Shown here one piece after another: positions 55,392 through 64,000 of a stretch of 64,000 nt of DNA (positions are counted from its first letter, which is position 1; each line of letters opens with the position of its first letter). The stretch comes from Heligmosomoides polygyrus polygyrus (lineage: Eukaryota; Nematoda; Chromadorea; Rhabditida; Heligmosomidae). The notes beneath the pieces are model-generated. The model worked only from the letters and a program-made list of their open reading frames with translations, was not told where the DNA came from and ran no database searches. The DNA lies in the NCBI GenBank assembly GCA_947396885.1, contig OX377204.1, positions 52,253,139 through 52,317,138 on the forward strand, read 5' to 3'. The position numbers and the translations under genes are program-made.

Positions 55392-56433
55392 TTACATGTA
55401 ATACCGTGTTTTCATTAGTATTTGGTTGTTTATTAAGTCGCTTGCGAAGAAACGGGAATCGAGTGTGTGACTGTTTCATCGTGTACTGAAACCGCAGCAT
55501 GCTCATCACTGGTCTGCTTGTAATTGCAAGTGAAGTGTCGGACATTTGGTTTTCTGATGCCTACCGCTGGCACTACATTTCGACTGAATCATCCCCTTCA
55601 TAAGACAATATGCATTGAGGTATAGGGTTTTCGACATGCAATCAATTGTAAATCACGAGTAGCCCTTGCTGCTGGAATATAACCCTAATCAGAATAGTAC
55701 TGGCATGCAGCACATCAGCAGAGGGCAAGCAGGCGAAAGGATGCGTTGCGCGTTACATTCCTTACCCAAGAATTCAACGATTCGATTGTGCCTGTGGGCT
55801 CGCCATTCCTAGGCGAATTCTTGGCAAATCGTTTTCCTCCGCTGAGTAACACGTTGACGTTCATTAGCTCAGCCATTCTACTATCTATTCTTTTCGCTGT
55901 TAGTATGTTCCGAGCCAGTGCCGCCACGATCCTGGTCTTCGGACCAACCTTCTGCTAGCCTCGAGACGTGTACTGAGGACAACCTTGGCTTAGCGAACAA
56001 ATTCGATCAACGAGCTGTCAAAACATACAGCCAAACCACTGCTGGAAAAAGAGGCTGCCCTACTGTTGCTTTCTGGAGGCACAGCCGGACAACCTATGAA
56101 CTCCTTCTTCTTCAACGCCTGCTCCGCTTCATAGCTGGGTCCGCTCTTCTATTGTCACGACGCCACTGTTCCCGATCCAGCTCCCCGATCTAGATCGGAG
56201 TGGAACCAGCTACTTTCAAGCCCTAGTGTAACGTATCAGCCCAGCGCTGCTTCAAAAGATCTAAAAAAAATAATGGCCTTTCGAACTTCTTTCGAATCTC
56301 ATCGCTTCGGATGCGGTTCATGCACGTGACTCCAGCCACCCATCGTAGCATCTTCGACTCCATCACGTTGAGTTGCGTTTCAGCTTCCATGGTCGCAGGC
56401 CACCAACACTCAGTGCCGTACATCGCTACCGGG

Positions 56434-57631
56434 GGTGCACATATAACTGTTAACGATCTAACGAATTTATCGAATTAATAGCATTTTCGCTAGAACCTGT
56501 CTTAATAACTCGTCGTAACTCGTACAAGTTAAGAGCAATTTTAAAAAATATCTCCTAATACAGTACTAACAACCCAAGTAATTAGTCACCTTCTTCACGG
56601 ATGAGCCTCGGGGTGACTAATTGTAAGCCGGTGTGTGAAGGGAGAGGCGAAACAAAACATGTCTAAGTTGTTGTTAGCTGTAGTTGTTCTGGATGTTATT
56701 GTCCTTTAACCTAGATTGTTGTGTCGTGGCATTTCATGATGTTGAAGAGCTATATTAAAAAAGACCACTTTAATTTCAATAAATGACAACATAATAAATA
56801 TTTAAACAATTTTATTCATAGATTTCTACACCTAATTCTATTGCAGGAAGCCTTCAAAAATTTAACGGAACTTTTAACGGACTTTTTTCCCAGTAGGTAC
56901 TTCACTTTTACCCTTAGTACTCACTAATATTGCGGGCCTCATCCTCCCGATTAGGACTGTTCCTGAAAGCTATTGAAATTAGCAAGGATATTTTGATTTC
57001 ATGCTATTTTCCTATCTTCTATGGCGCATTTGATTTTTTGGAAATAACGCATTGTGGGGCTAGAAATTTCATCGCCGAGTTCCCAAGCACGTCAACGGAT
57101 CCGCAAGGACACTGGTCTAGCCTCCTCGTAAGATATGCCTATGCTCACTTTGCACTGCTCATCGCGGAACACTCTTGCTCGCCATCTGGCACAGTAGAGA
57201 CGTTTTCGACCGTTGGACGTATGTTAAACGATTTTAGAGAAGCGCTGCCAAAATTTGGAGGACTGCTTTTCGAGAACGTTAATGCGTTGACGCCTTTCGG
57301 CAGTGTGGAACCATGCGACGCGATGTCGTGTCGGTGCCGGTATATCGCTGTACACCAAATGATTTTTATTGGTGCGGCAGTACATGGATTTCAAAGCTGC
57401 GTTAACAAGGAATCCGGCGGATTGGTACTCGTAGCTCATAGAAGTCACTTGTTCAGCCAAGGCATCCAGTCGTCGCTTGCATTTCTGAAATTAGAGCTGA
57501 CTAGTAGAGCTTCTGGGGTCTCAAAATTTAGAAATGCTCAGACATTCAAACAGGAATCCAATACTTTCGGCTTCTCCGTCGCCCTGACACTCGCGTGTGC
57601 TCAAAATCCCAAAAGTACTTCTGCTGTGTAA
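56434..57631 (+). pseudogene. hAT transposase relic (C-terminal dimerisation region)
   Basis: The frame 56930-57631 includes a stretch at about codons 80-120 (SPSGTVETFSTVGRML, R-x-L, then LLFENVN) that follows the hAT dimerisation motif (a serine-rich E-x-x-FS-x-x-G, then R-x-x-L, then l-x-f-x-N). Upstream, at 56434, GGGGGTGCACATATAACTGTTAACG resembles the left end of the hAT element at 3318. This may therefore be an autonomous relative of that element, now decayed. The right end was not found. The rest of the frame has no recognisable catalytic part. Confidence 0.45.
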
Positions 57632-57639
57632 GTGGGAGT

Positions 57640-59020
57640 GACATCCCTAGCTCTTCTGCTTTATCAGCTCTGCAGCTCATTTGGAAGAGAAGCAAAGCGA
57701 AAATCGAGCTGCGCGGTAGGCATCGGGATCGCCCTTTGCACCTGTGCTCTCGTGTCCACCAATATTTCTCGACTGATAGTGCAAGTAAGAGTTACATTGA
57801 GAATGAGCGAATTTTTATTTTTACCTCTGAAACTTCTAATTTAAGCAGCATTTTTGTCTACTCCACAACGATTCCATTTTTCTGCCACAGATTGGGCAGC
57901 GAAGTGAATTGGAAATTTGGGAGTCATGCTATTTTCTGTTAAGGAGGGCAGCCAGCCGAATCAACACCAAAACTTAAGGTAGAGCAGAGCATCGTGAGCG
58001 ACACCACACCATGATCATATCTTCGACGCTGGGACGCAAGCTTGGTGAACACACAAATTTCCGGTCGACCGTGGCGCAATCTATTGTTCCCACGACATTT
58101 TTGGAGACCACCCAGAACCGACACTCTTCATTGAGAGATGATCAGAGTTTGGCTACCAAAGCAGTAGGTTCACCTCGTAATTCTGGCTCAATATTGCATT
58201 CGTAATTTAGGAAATATGAATATTCTGAATCAAACATATGCCTCAACTGGCGTGGCTTTCGACTTCAAAGTTTCGCCCAGCTGTCACTCACACTGTCAAT
58301 CAAGCGAACATTGCTACACATGGCGCAAGCGCAAGGATGGATCCCACCATAAAATTTTCGCTCTCCTGCACTTCAAAACAACCCATGGAGTTGTGCTGCA
58401 GTCGAAAGCTGAGAAATTCTATGATGGCTTGAGAATGTTTTTGACTGACCTCATATAATACTAACCTGCACACTTTAATTCATATTAATAGCACAGCATG
58501 AACACTGACTCAAATAGAGCGGTGTAGGCCGGTGTATTATCGATACGGCCGGAACAGGATGAGAATGTTTGATCGTCCACATCACGCAGGTTGTAAGATA
58601 TTTAGCTTTGCAACAACCCACTCCCCCTTACGACTGGTCCCGTTATCCTTGCATCCCCTATTATTTTTCGTTTTCACCGCATTTCTATCTGTAATGTAGT
58701 GCTCAATTCCTTACTCAACATTGTAGAGGTTTTTTCGACCGGTCAGTGGTCGCAGCGGCAGGCAATTCTTTTCAAATGAACGCACTCGGAAATGTCCGAA
58801 AAGTCATGTGCCAACCTAATGCTATCCCATCGTTATCACTAGTAAATAATAAATAAGCAAGTAAACTAATAAATAAAACAATCGTAGGCGGAAAATGGCA
58901 ACGCTTATAAAGCCGCCCGTTAGAAAATGCCGTTCACTGCCTCAGGTTCCTCATTGCACTACCGTATACGTATTGCTGAAAGGAGGAAGAATCGTGAATA
59001 GCCTCTCCCTCTCAGCCCCG
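57640..59020. other. Unassigned sequence
   Basis: Short open frames only (for example 58216-58458, +). No supported feature. Confidence 0.35.
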
Positions 59021-59028
59021 AAGAAAGC

Positions 59029-59582
59029 TCACTTCTCTATGTCTTTGCGACTGATGACGATCTTTCGTTGGAACAGCTCCAGGAATTGGATGGCAATAGG
59101 CACTGGACCGGCACTAGCCACCGCCACGACAACTCCATCCCTAAAATTACGAACAGTTCCACACACCTTTCTATCGGGCCACCACTGATAAGAAGCAGAT
59201 GGAGGAGGACGGATCGCGGACCTTGCTGGTGTCCCTTGCACGCATATGCCGGTGTGCACTGTTTAAAGTCTTGACTGAAGTTACCCGCTGCTCCTCACCT
59301 CAGCTCGGTTGTCGCATATAACTTAGTCAACAAATTCGGTTGATCTACACAGTGCTCGCATGTGGTGACAAAAAGGTTTGCTGTGTTCTCACCGAGGACG
59401 ACAGCTTGTGCCGCACTTGCCACGACAGCATATAAAAGTTCCCTAAGCACTGAGCAAAGGATCACGCTCAAAGTTCTGCGAAAGCTCCTGAAGCACACTG
59501 GAGTTGGAACTCTCGACTCAATTCCCCTAATGTGCTTGATGATTCCTCCATAGAGAATATCCATCCCTCTATGGCTCTGCAT
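59029..59582 (-). CDS. Spliced gene fragment, product not recognised
   Basis: On the minus strand an open frame from about 59582 reaches a donor at GAG|GTGAGG (exon end 59299, phase 2). It joins exon 59140-59029 after the acceptor AATTTTAG, which ends at TGA in frame. An additional 48-bp intron (59392-59345, CTCG|GTGAGA ... TGTGTAG) is possible and would keep the frame. Peptide landmarks: GGIIKHIRGIESRVPTP, LLTKLYATTELR, then VAVASAGPVPIAIQFLEL. An upstream frame at 59755-59600 (KCDVGTIIKELVPVTSR) may be part of the same gene, but the joint could not be fixed. No family recognised. Confidence 0.4.
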
Positions 59583-60064
59583 TTCTACACCTACTCGTCA
59601 CCGGAACAAGTTCTTTAATGATAGTTCCTACATCACATTTTCGAGCGACGTTTGACGTCATTCGCAGCAGGCATAGTGAGGGCTCCCCCAACTGGACCGA
59701 TTTTGCGTGGCTTAGTGACATAGTGAATACCAGCAAGGGTCAAGGAACTTACTTAAGGTAATACTTGGTGAAGTTCAAGCCGTCCAAACTGCCATGAACC
59801 ACAGTCTCATCTGCCTCGTGACTGCAACCTTAACAAAATCAGATTTAGTGATCACAGGACCTTCTCTGTAGTGGTGATCAAATTGATAGTCACTTCCAAT
59901 GCAGTCGGCACAAAGCGTACATTCCCAGCACTTCACGAATTTTTCAATTTTTCCCGGTAGTGATACCAAGGTGAACAAGGCTTTTCGTTTCCTACGAATA
60001 TAGAGCTGGCAGATTCTGGGAATGAAGAACGAAACCGCCGTGGGGACCAGAGTTATTTCATAAC

Positions 60065-60260
60065 CAGCCTCGGTTGCGAGCTTCGCCCGCACCCGACTCT
60101 GGCCGGGCGGGCCACGCTAGGCTAGCCGGCTTCGCCGCGTCGGGTATGGTGAGCCATGTGGGGTCAGAAACCCATCCCAACGTCGAGCCCGCAAGGGTCC
60201 CAGAACCAAGCGTCGGTTGCGGGCTTCGCCCGCACCCGACGCTGAGTAAGGAAGCATCCC
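60065..60260. repeat. Repeated GC hairpins (GCGGGCTTCGCCCGC type)
   Basis: CGGTTGCGAGCTTCGCCCGCACCCGAC at the left and GTCGGTTGCGGGCTTCGCCCGCACCCGAC at the right are near-identical direct copies (about 60069 and 60211). Each can fold around the TTCG loop. The GCCGGCTTCGCCGCGTCGGGT stretch lies between them. The function is unknown; it may be the ends of a small transposon. Confidence 0.55.
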
Positions 60261-60339
60261 TAGCGTTAATAACAAAAGAGTGCAGAAAAAAGTAACCGGC
60301 TGTCATTGTGCACAATGGAGAGAGATTCGGTATTTGAGG

Positions 60340-60480
60340 CCAGATTCGCCAACAGTCTACCTGCTGGTAATGGTGAAAAGTACCGTCAAACCCATTGATA
60401 TGAGATTCATCCGCATCAGGTCTGGTGTGCTTTTCACCATTACGGACCGGTAAGCGGTTGATGAATCCGGCCCTGGAGTT
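60340..60480. mobile_element. ATTCATCAAC-family palindromic MITE (diverged)
   Basis: GGCCAGATTCGCCAACAGTC and GGTAAGCGGTTGATGAATCCGGCCCTG form the ends, with GGTAATGGTGAAAAGTACC pairing to GCTTTTCACCATTACGGACC inside. Confidence 0.6.
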
Positions 60481-60985
60481 GTAGCTTCCCTGGCAGTGGG
60501 GTAGTGGTCACTGTAGGGCGGTAGACATAGAGGGCAATTGAATGCAGGTTGATGAATCTAGCCCTAAAGTCGTATCTTCCCTGATAGCGGGGTAATGGTC
60601 AAGGTAGGGCTGTACACATAGAGGAAAGTTGAACGCAAGAAATGTCATCTGCGATGCAAAATAATAGTAAAAAGTGCAAAAAAGAGCACCCAGATGTCAT
60701 ACTGCAGAGTGGAAAAGGATTCAATTTATCATGGAATCGAAGCTTCCCTGGTAGTGGGGTAGTGGTAAATGTATAGCGGCAACATAGAGGTAAATTGAAT
60801 AAAAAAACGGCTTATGTGAGGCAAAATAGCAAAAAAGGTGCAGAACGGAGCAACCTGTTGCCATACTGAACAGTGGAAAAGGATTCAATTTCTGTAGTAG
60901 CAGCAACCGTGGTAGTGGGGTAGTGGTAAGTGTATGGCGGTAAAAATAGTAGAAAGTTGCACCACACAGGAGAGCTGGGAAGGAA
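60480..60985. repeat. Degenerate tandem repeat, CTTCCCTGGTAGTGGGGTAG units
   Basis: The block TCCCTGGCAGTGGGGTAGTGGTCA...GGCGGTAGACATAGAG... recurs four times (about 60487, 60577, 60749 and 60911). Larger blocks of about 170 bp include GTGCAAAAAAGAGCACC and ACAGTGGAAAAGGATTCAAT. Confidence 0.7.
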
Positions 60986-60989
60986 CACT

Positions 60990-61728
60990 GAGGTATGAGC
61001 ACTAGACACGTTGGGAAGAGACCGCTTTCGAAATCACCCTACGTCGGGCAGTCGATGGTAAACAACAGTATTGGACAACTGTCAAGCATCTTCGTGTTGG
61101 ACAACTGGCAGCCGTACCGCAAACCTGTGTGATCAAACCGGCTAGCTAGGCAGTATACCAATTGCGGGTGGCTAGCATCGGATAAAAAACCTTCCTCTTT
61201 TATATGTGGGGGATATATGGGGGGATTCGTGCATGCCAAGTGAATGTGAGTCGCCTTCTCTATATTCTACAAAAAAGAATGCGCGGCTTGCCTTGAAAGG
61301 GCCTCAAAGCCGAGCATGATCTCATTACCACTTGCAGAGCTTCGCACCGCCTAGATGCTGTAGAAGTATTAAGCTCGCTCCCGGAAGCACACTTTAGGAG
61401 CATATGGGTGACATATACCACGAATAGGCTTGCGTACTCCATCCACTTAAGTTCTTTTTAGCCTGCCCCTCGCCTGTATGACTACTCCCCCCCCCCCCTC
61501 ACCCGTAATCCTTATGCTTCTCACTCGATATCGAGTACTATTTTCCGACGCTCTGTCAGAAGCTTAATGCTGAACAAAGCAGATGTAATGACAGGAAGAA
61601 GCCTTGCTCTCCCGTTCATGAACAGAGTGCGCATCACCGTCTATGGCGACGATCCCTCTCTGGCGTAGCCCGCTATGCGCGACGAAATTGGACGAGTTGT
61701 CGCGGTCCGACTGCTTCCGGCAGAGACG
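60990..61728. other. Unassigned sequence
   Basis: No supported gene. A C run occurs at about 61486-61498. Confidence 0.4.
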
Positions 61729-62074
61729 GCTAGTAACGGATGGCACGTAAAAACACCCCCCCCCCGTGCAATCGATTGGGTCAGGCCTTCGCGATGGGGC
61801 GCGCGCTCACCGCGCAGTGGAGCCGACCACGCGGCATCGTCCGCTGGCTTGACAGCATCGAGGGGGCTGAAAGGGATTACACCACTTTTCCGTGCAGTAC
61901 TTATGAGCACACGGCTCAGTGGTATCAAGTAACGACGTGAGGGCAACGGAATAGGCATCGTATAGCATGTAGCATGTGATGTAATTTACTTTGATAATGT
62001 ACATGTACATGTTCACTGATGATAATGTACATGTACATGTACACTGATACATGTGATGTAATTTACTTTCATTT

Positions 62075-62680
62075 TTCTAAAGCATTCGATAGGGTAGACC
62101 ATTCTAGACTTATGCACAAACCTGAACATCTGAAGTTCCATCCCTTAGTGTGTAAATGAATACAAAATTGTTCAGAACGTAGTTTCCAGGTCAGGATAGG
62201 AGGTAGTGGAAAAAACTGAACATCTGAACTTCCATCCCCTAGTGTGTAAATGAATACAAAATCATTCAGAGCGTAGTTTTCAGGCCAGGATAGGAGGTAA
62301 TCAAAAACCTGAACATCTGAAGCTCCATCCCCTAGTGTGTAATTGAATACGAAATCGTTCAGAGCGTAGTTTTCAGGCCAGGATAGGAGGTACTTTTTGA
62401 GACTGTAGGTTGGTGAAGAGCGAAGTTCCCCAGAGAGAAGTCCTTTCCGCAGTTCTGTTCGCTATATACGTAGCTGAGCTGCCGTTGATTCTTGAGGAAA
62501 GCGGTGTTGTTTGCGGACGATATCAAGACCAATGGGAAAATTGAATCAGGTACCGATGTGGAGAGAGTATAGAGTGGAGAGATTGGAAAGGATTTATGGG
62601 TGGTCAACTATCTGGAGTTACCTCTTGCCCCTGAGAAAAGTGTACATTTGAGATTAGAAGGTTCGGAGTGCTCTGCTTGG
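62075..62680 (+). pseudogene. CR1/Jockey-like RT relic in MULE-like copy 2
   Basis: Pieces in order: FSKAFDRVDHSRLM (62073-62115), a GVPQ-box remnant and FAIYVAEL-like stretch at about 62440-62480, FADDIKT (62512-62532) and WSYLLPLRKVYI-like remains at about 62610. Frameshifts separate them, as in copy 1. Confidence 0.7.
62108..62392. repeat. Triplicated unit of about 91 bp in copy 2
   Basis: CTGAACATCTGAAGTTCCATCCC...CAGGATAGGAGGTA occurs three times in a row. MULE-like copy 1 has it once (about 18712-18800), so the expansion happened after the copies separated. Confidence 0.85.
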
Positions 62681-63139
62681 TACTCGTTGTGAGGACAAAT
62701 GTTGAATGCAGTGGTTAAGATGAAGGATTTGGGATTTTATTACAACAATGAGCAACTCAAACTGCCATGTCTCATCCCTAGAAGTCTTTCATTTCATAAT
62801 CGTAAAACTCTTAACTTAGACATTATCATCAAAAGCATGTAGATTCTTTTAGCTTTTATTAATGTTAACTCTGAGCGTAGGTAAATCCTAAATCCGACGT
62901 TTTGGACCAAACTGATAGAATAGCAACGTCGAAATGGATGCTATCCTTTAAAAAATGTGCATCCTAAGAGGGCTGTATGAGCAAAACAGACTGTGTGACA
63001 CCACAACCACGAATCGTAAGAGCCCTTCCAAAGTGCATATGCTTAGAACTCACTGTGCTCCAGTTTCGTAATAGCTGTTGCAAGGTGCTTCTCTTTAGCG
63101 TTTACCGTGAAATATGCCGTGTCATGACTGCAAAATGGC

Positions 63140-63285
63140 CCCACGGGGTTCGTACGTTAGACCGCTCCCTGAGTTACGGTAGCGGGCCGCGCCGCGCGCC
63201 ACCGCCCCCGACCACGGTAGCGTGGCGTGGCCCGCTACCGTAACCCAGGGAGCGGCCTAACGTAACGCACCCGGCCCCACGCCCA
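63140..63285. mobile_element. MITE nested in MULE-like copy 2
   Basis: Inverted GACCGCTCCCTGAGTTACGG / CCGTAACCCAGGGAGCGGCC, with homology extending outwards to ACGTTAG and a GGGGCC-rich tip. MULE-like copy 1 lacks this block at the corresponding place near 20045-20060. The exact target duplication is uncertain. Confidence 0.65.
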
Positions 63286-63509
63286 ACTTCGAATTACGCC
63301 AAGTTGGCATTGTTTTCCGTAATCTAAGTTCCTGTTCCCCTCGAGGCTACTAAGCCGGCGGATGACGTGTCGTTGGCTCCACTGCACGGTGCGCGCGCCC
63401 CATCGCGAAAGCCTGACCCAATCGATTGCACGGGGGGGGGGGTGTTTTTACGTGCCATCCTAGTCACGCTTCCAACAGGGCGGCTGGTGACTCGCGATAG
63501 AGCGCGTAA

Positions 63510-63909
63510 AGCCCCTTTCATACTCGTGACGGCGGCGGCGGCGGCGGCCCAATGGTTTAGCATAGGAAGGCGGCGGCGATGACGTGCCCGAGCGGCGGCC
63601 ACGGCGGTGGAGGGGCTTTCATACTGGCAGCGGCGACGTCGCCGCGGCCACGCCCCGCCACGCCCCTGGCGGCGCCGCCGCCGGGGCCGCTGCCCGAGAT
63701 GGCTGGGGCCATTTCGGGCGGCGGCCACGAGGGGCAGCGAGAGCGGCGGCACAGACGAGACCGCTGCGCGTACGCGCGCGCCAAACGCAATTAGCGCTGG
63801 CGGCGGCCGCCGCCACCCCTAGGCGGCGAGAACGGACACCGCCCCTCCACCTGCCGCTGAAGCGGCGGCCGCCGCCGCCGCCGCCCCTCGGACGAGTATG
63901 AAAGGGGCT
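63510..63909. mobile_element. MITE, GC-rich, TWA-type
   Basis: Inverted ends AGCCCCTTTCATACTCGT and ACGAGTATGAAAGGGGCT, flanked by TAA on both sides (63507-63509 and 63910-63912). The 400-bp interior is over 75% G+C and dominated by GGC/GCC runs, with an internal partial end copy GGGGCTTTCATACT near 63613. The many alanine/arginine-rich open frames are composition artefacts. Confidence 0.8.
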
Positions 63910-64000
63910 TAAGTGTGCGTCGGCGACTGCCGATCGCGTTTTTCGCGTAGAGGGGAGAAAGTAGTTGGATGAGACACGTCTGATGTCTCCTGGAAGGGAA

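Larger units (their letters stand above)
61739..63459. mobile_element. MULE-like element carrying a dead reverse transcriptase (copy 2)
   Basis: Ends GATGGCACGTAAAAACACCC and GTTTTTACGTGCCATC in long inverted repeats, flanked by CTAGTAACG (61730-61738) and CTAGTCACG (63460-63468), a 9-bp duplication with one difference. Homologous to 18351-20229 through most of its length, including the RT relic. It lacks the GGATCC hAT MITE, but has its own MITE at about 63140-63285 and a local triplication at 62108-62392. Confidence 0.85.

Noticed and set aside
63324..63901. Alanine/arginine-rich ORFs at the right edge
   Set aside because: They are composition artefacts of the GC-rich MITE and of the MULE-like inverted repeat.
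1..64000. CRISPR arrays, rRNA genes, bacterial operons or telomeric repeats
   Set aside because: None seen. The tandem arrays present have diverged units without uniform spacers and belong to transposons.

Overview
The window looks like a repeat-rich piece of a eukaryotic nuclear genome, most likely a nematode and probably a strongylid-type (clade V) parasite. This assignment is inference. It rests on very short introns (about 50-70 bp in several candidates), sparse small coding exons inside a dense field of small DNA transposons, a BEL/Pao-like element with an envelope-like tail, and mariner, CR1-like and Penelope-like relics. No bacterial operons, rRNA genes or CRISPR arrays are seen.

Host genes are few. 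The clearest are a single long exon (41686-43167, +) with a zinc knuckle, coiled coil, RS domain and basic C-terminal module, and a minus-strand homologue of the actin maturation protease ACTMAP (C19orf54 family). The ACTMAP homologue has three visible exons (13051-12930, 9615-9431, 9364-9137), and its 3.3-kb intron holds a Penelope-like reverse transcriptase relic. Three further candidates rest on splice sites with matching phases: 32463-35207 (+), 53813-54351 (+) and 59029-59582 (-). Isolated exon-like stretches lie at 49441-49652, 51828-51950 and 52220-52319. I do not recognise the products of these.

0-7.2 kb: the tail of an envelope-like ORF, then gag-like zinc-knuckle remains broken by a MITE; Helitron-like elements rich in short tandem repeats; and a hAT-type element (8-bp TSD) with a dead mariner inside it. 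7.2-14.5 kb: the ACTMAP homologue, the Penelope-like relic, and a composite insertion with a tRNA-derived SINE head. 15.4-25.8 kb: a transposon cluster with two families of long-TIR elements bearing 9-10 bp TSDs (MULE-like) and two large nested palindromes. 26-31 kb: a Helitron-like element, TWA-TSD MITEs, a hAT-like element with a nested hAT MITE, and an intact tRNA SINE with a 10-bp TSD. 32-36 kb: a candidate gene. 36.5-40.5 kb: MITEs, a 1.8-kb palindrome with two secondary insertions, and a 5'-truncated CR1/Jockey-like element. 41-54 kb: host exons separated by mostly unrecognised sequence. 54-64 kb: a deleted mariner, a hAT transposase relic, a candidate gene, palindromic and tandem repeats, a second copy of the RT-carrying MULE-like element, and a GC-rich MITE at the right edge.

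The most distinctive content is the nested transposon record. It includes a MULE-like family in which both copies carry the same dead reverse transcriptase, with reciprocal empty sites for later MITE insertions, and a 301-bp insertion at 38481-38781 whose ends are GTAAGT...TTAC followed by AG from the target duplication, so it resembles an introner.
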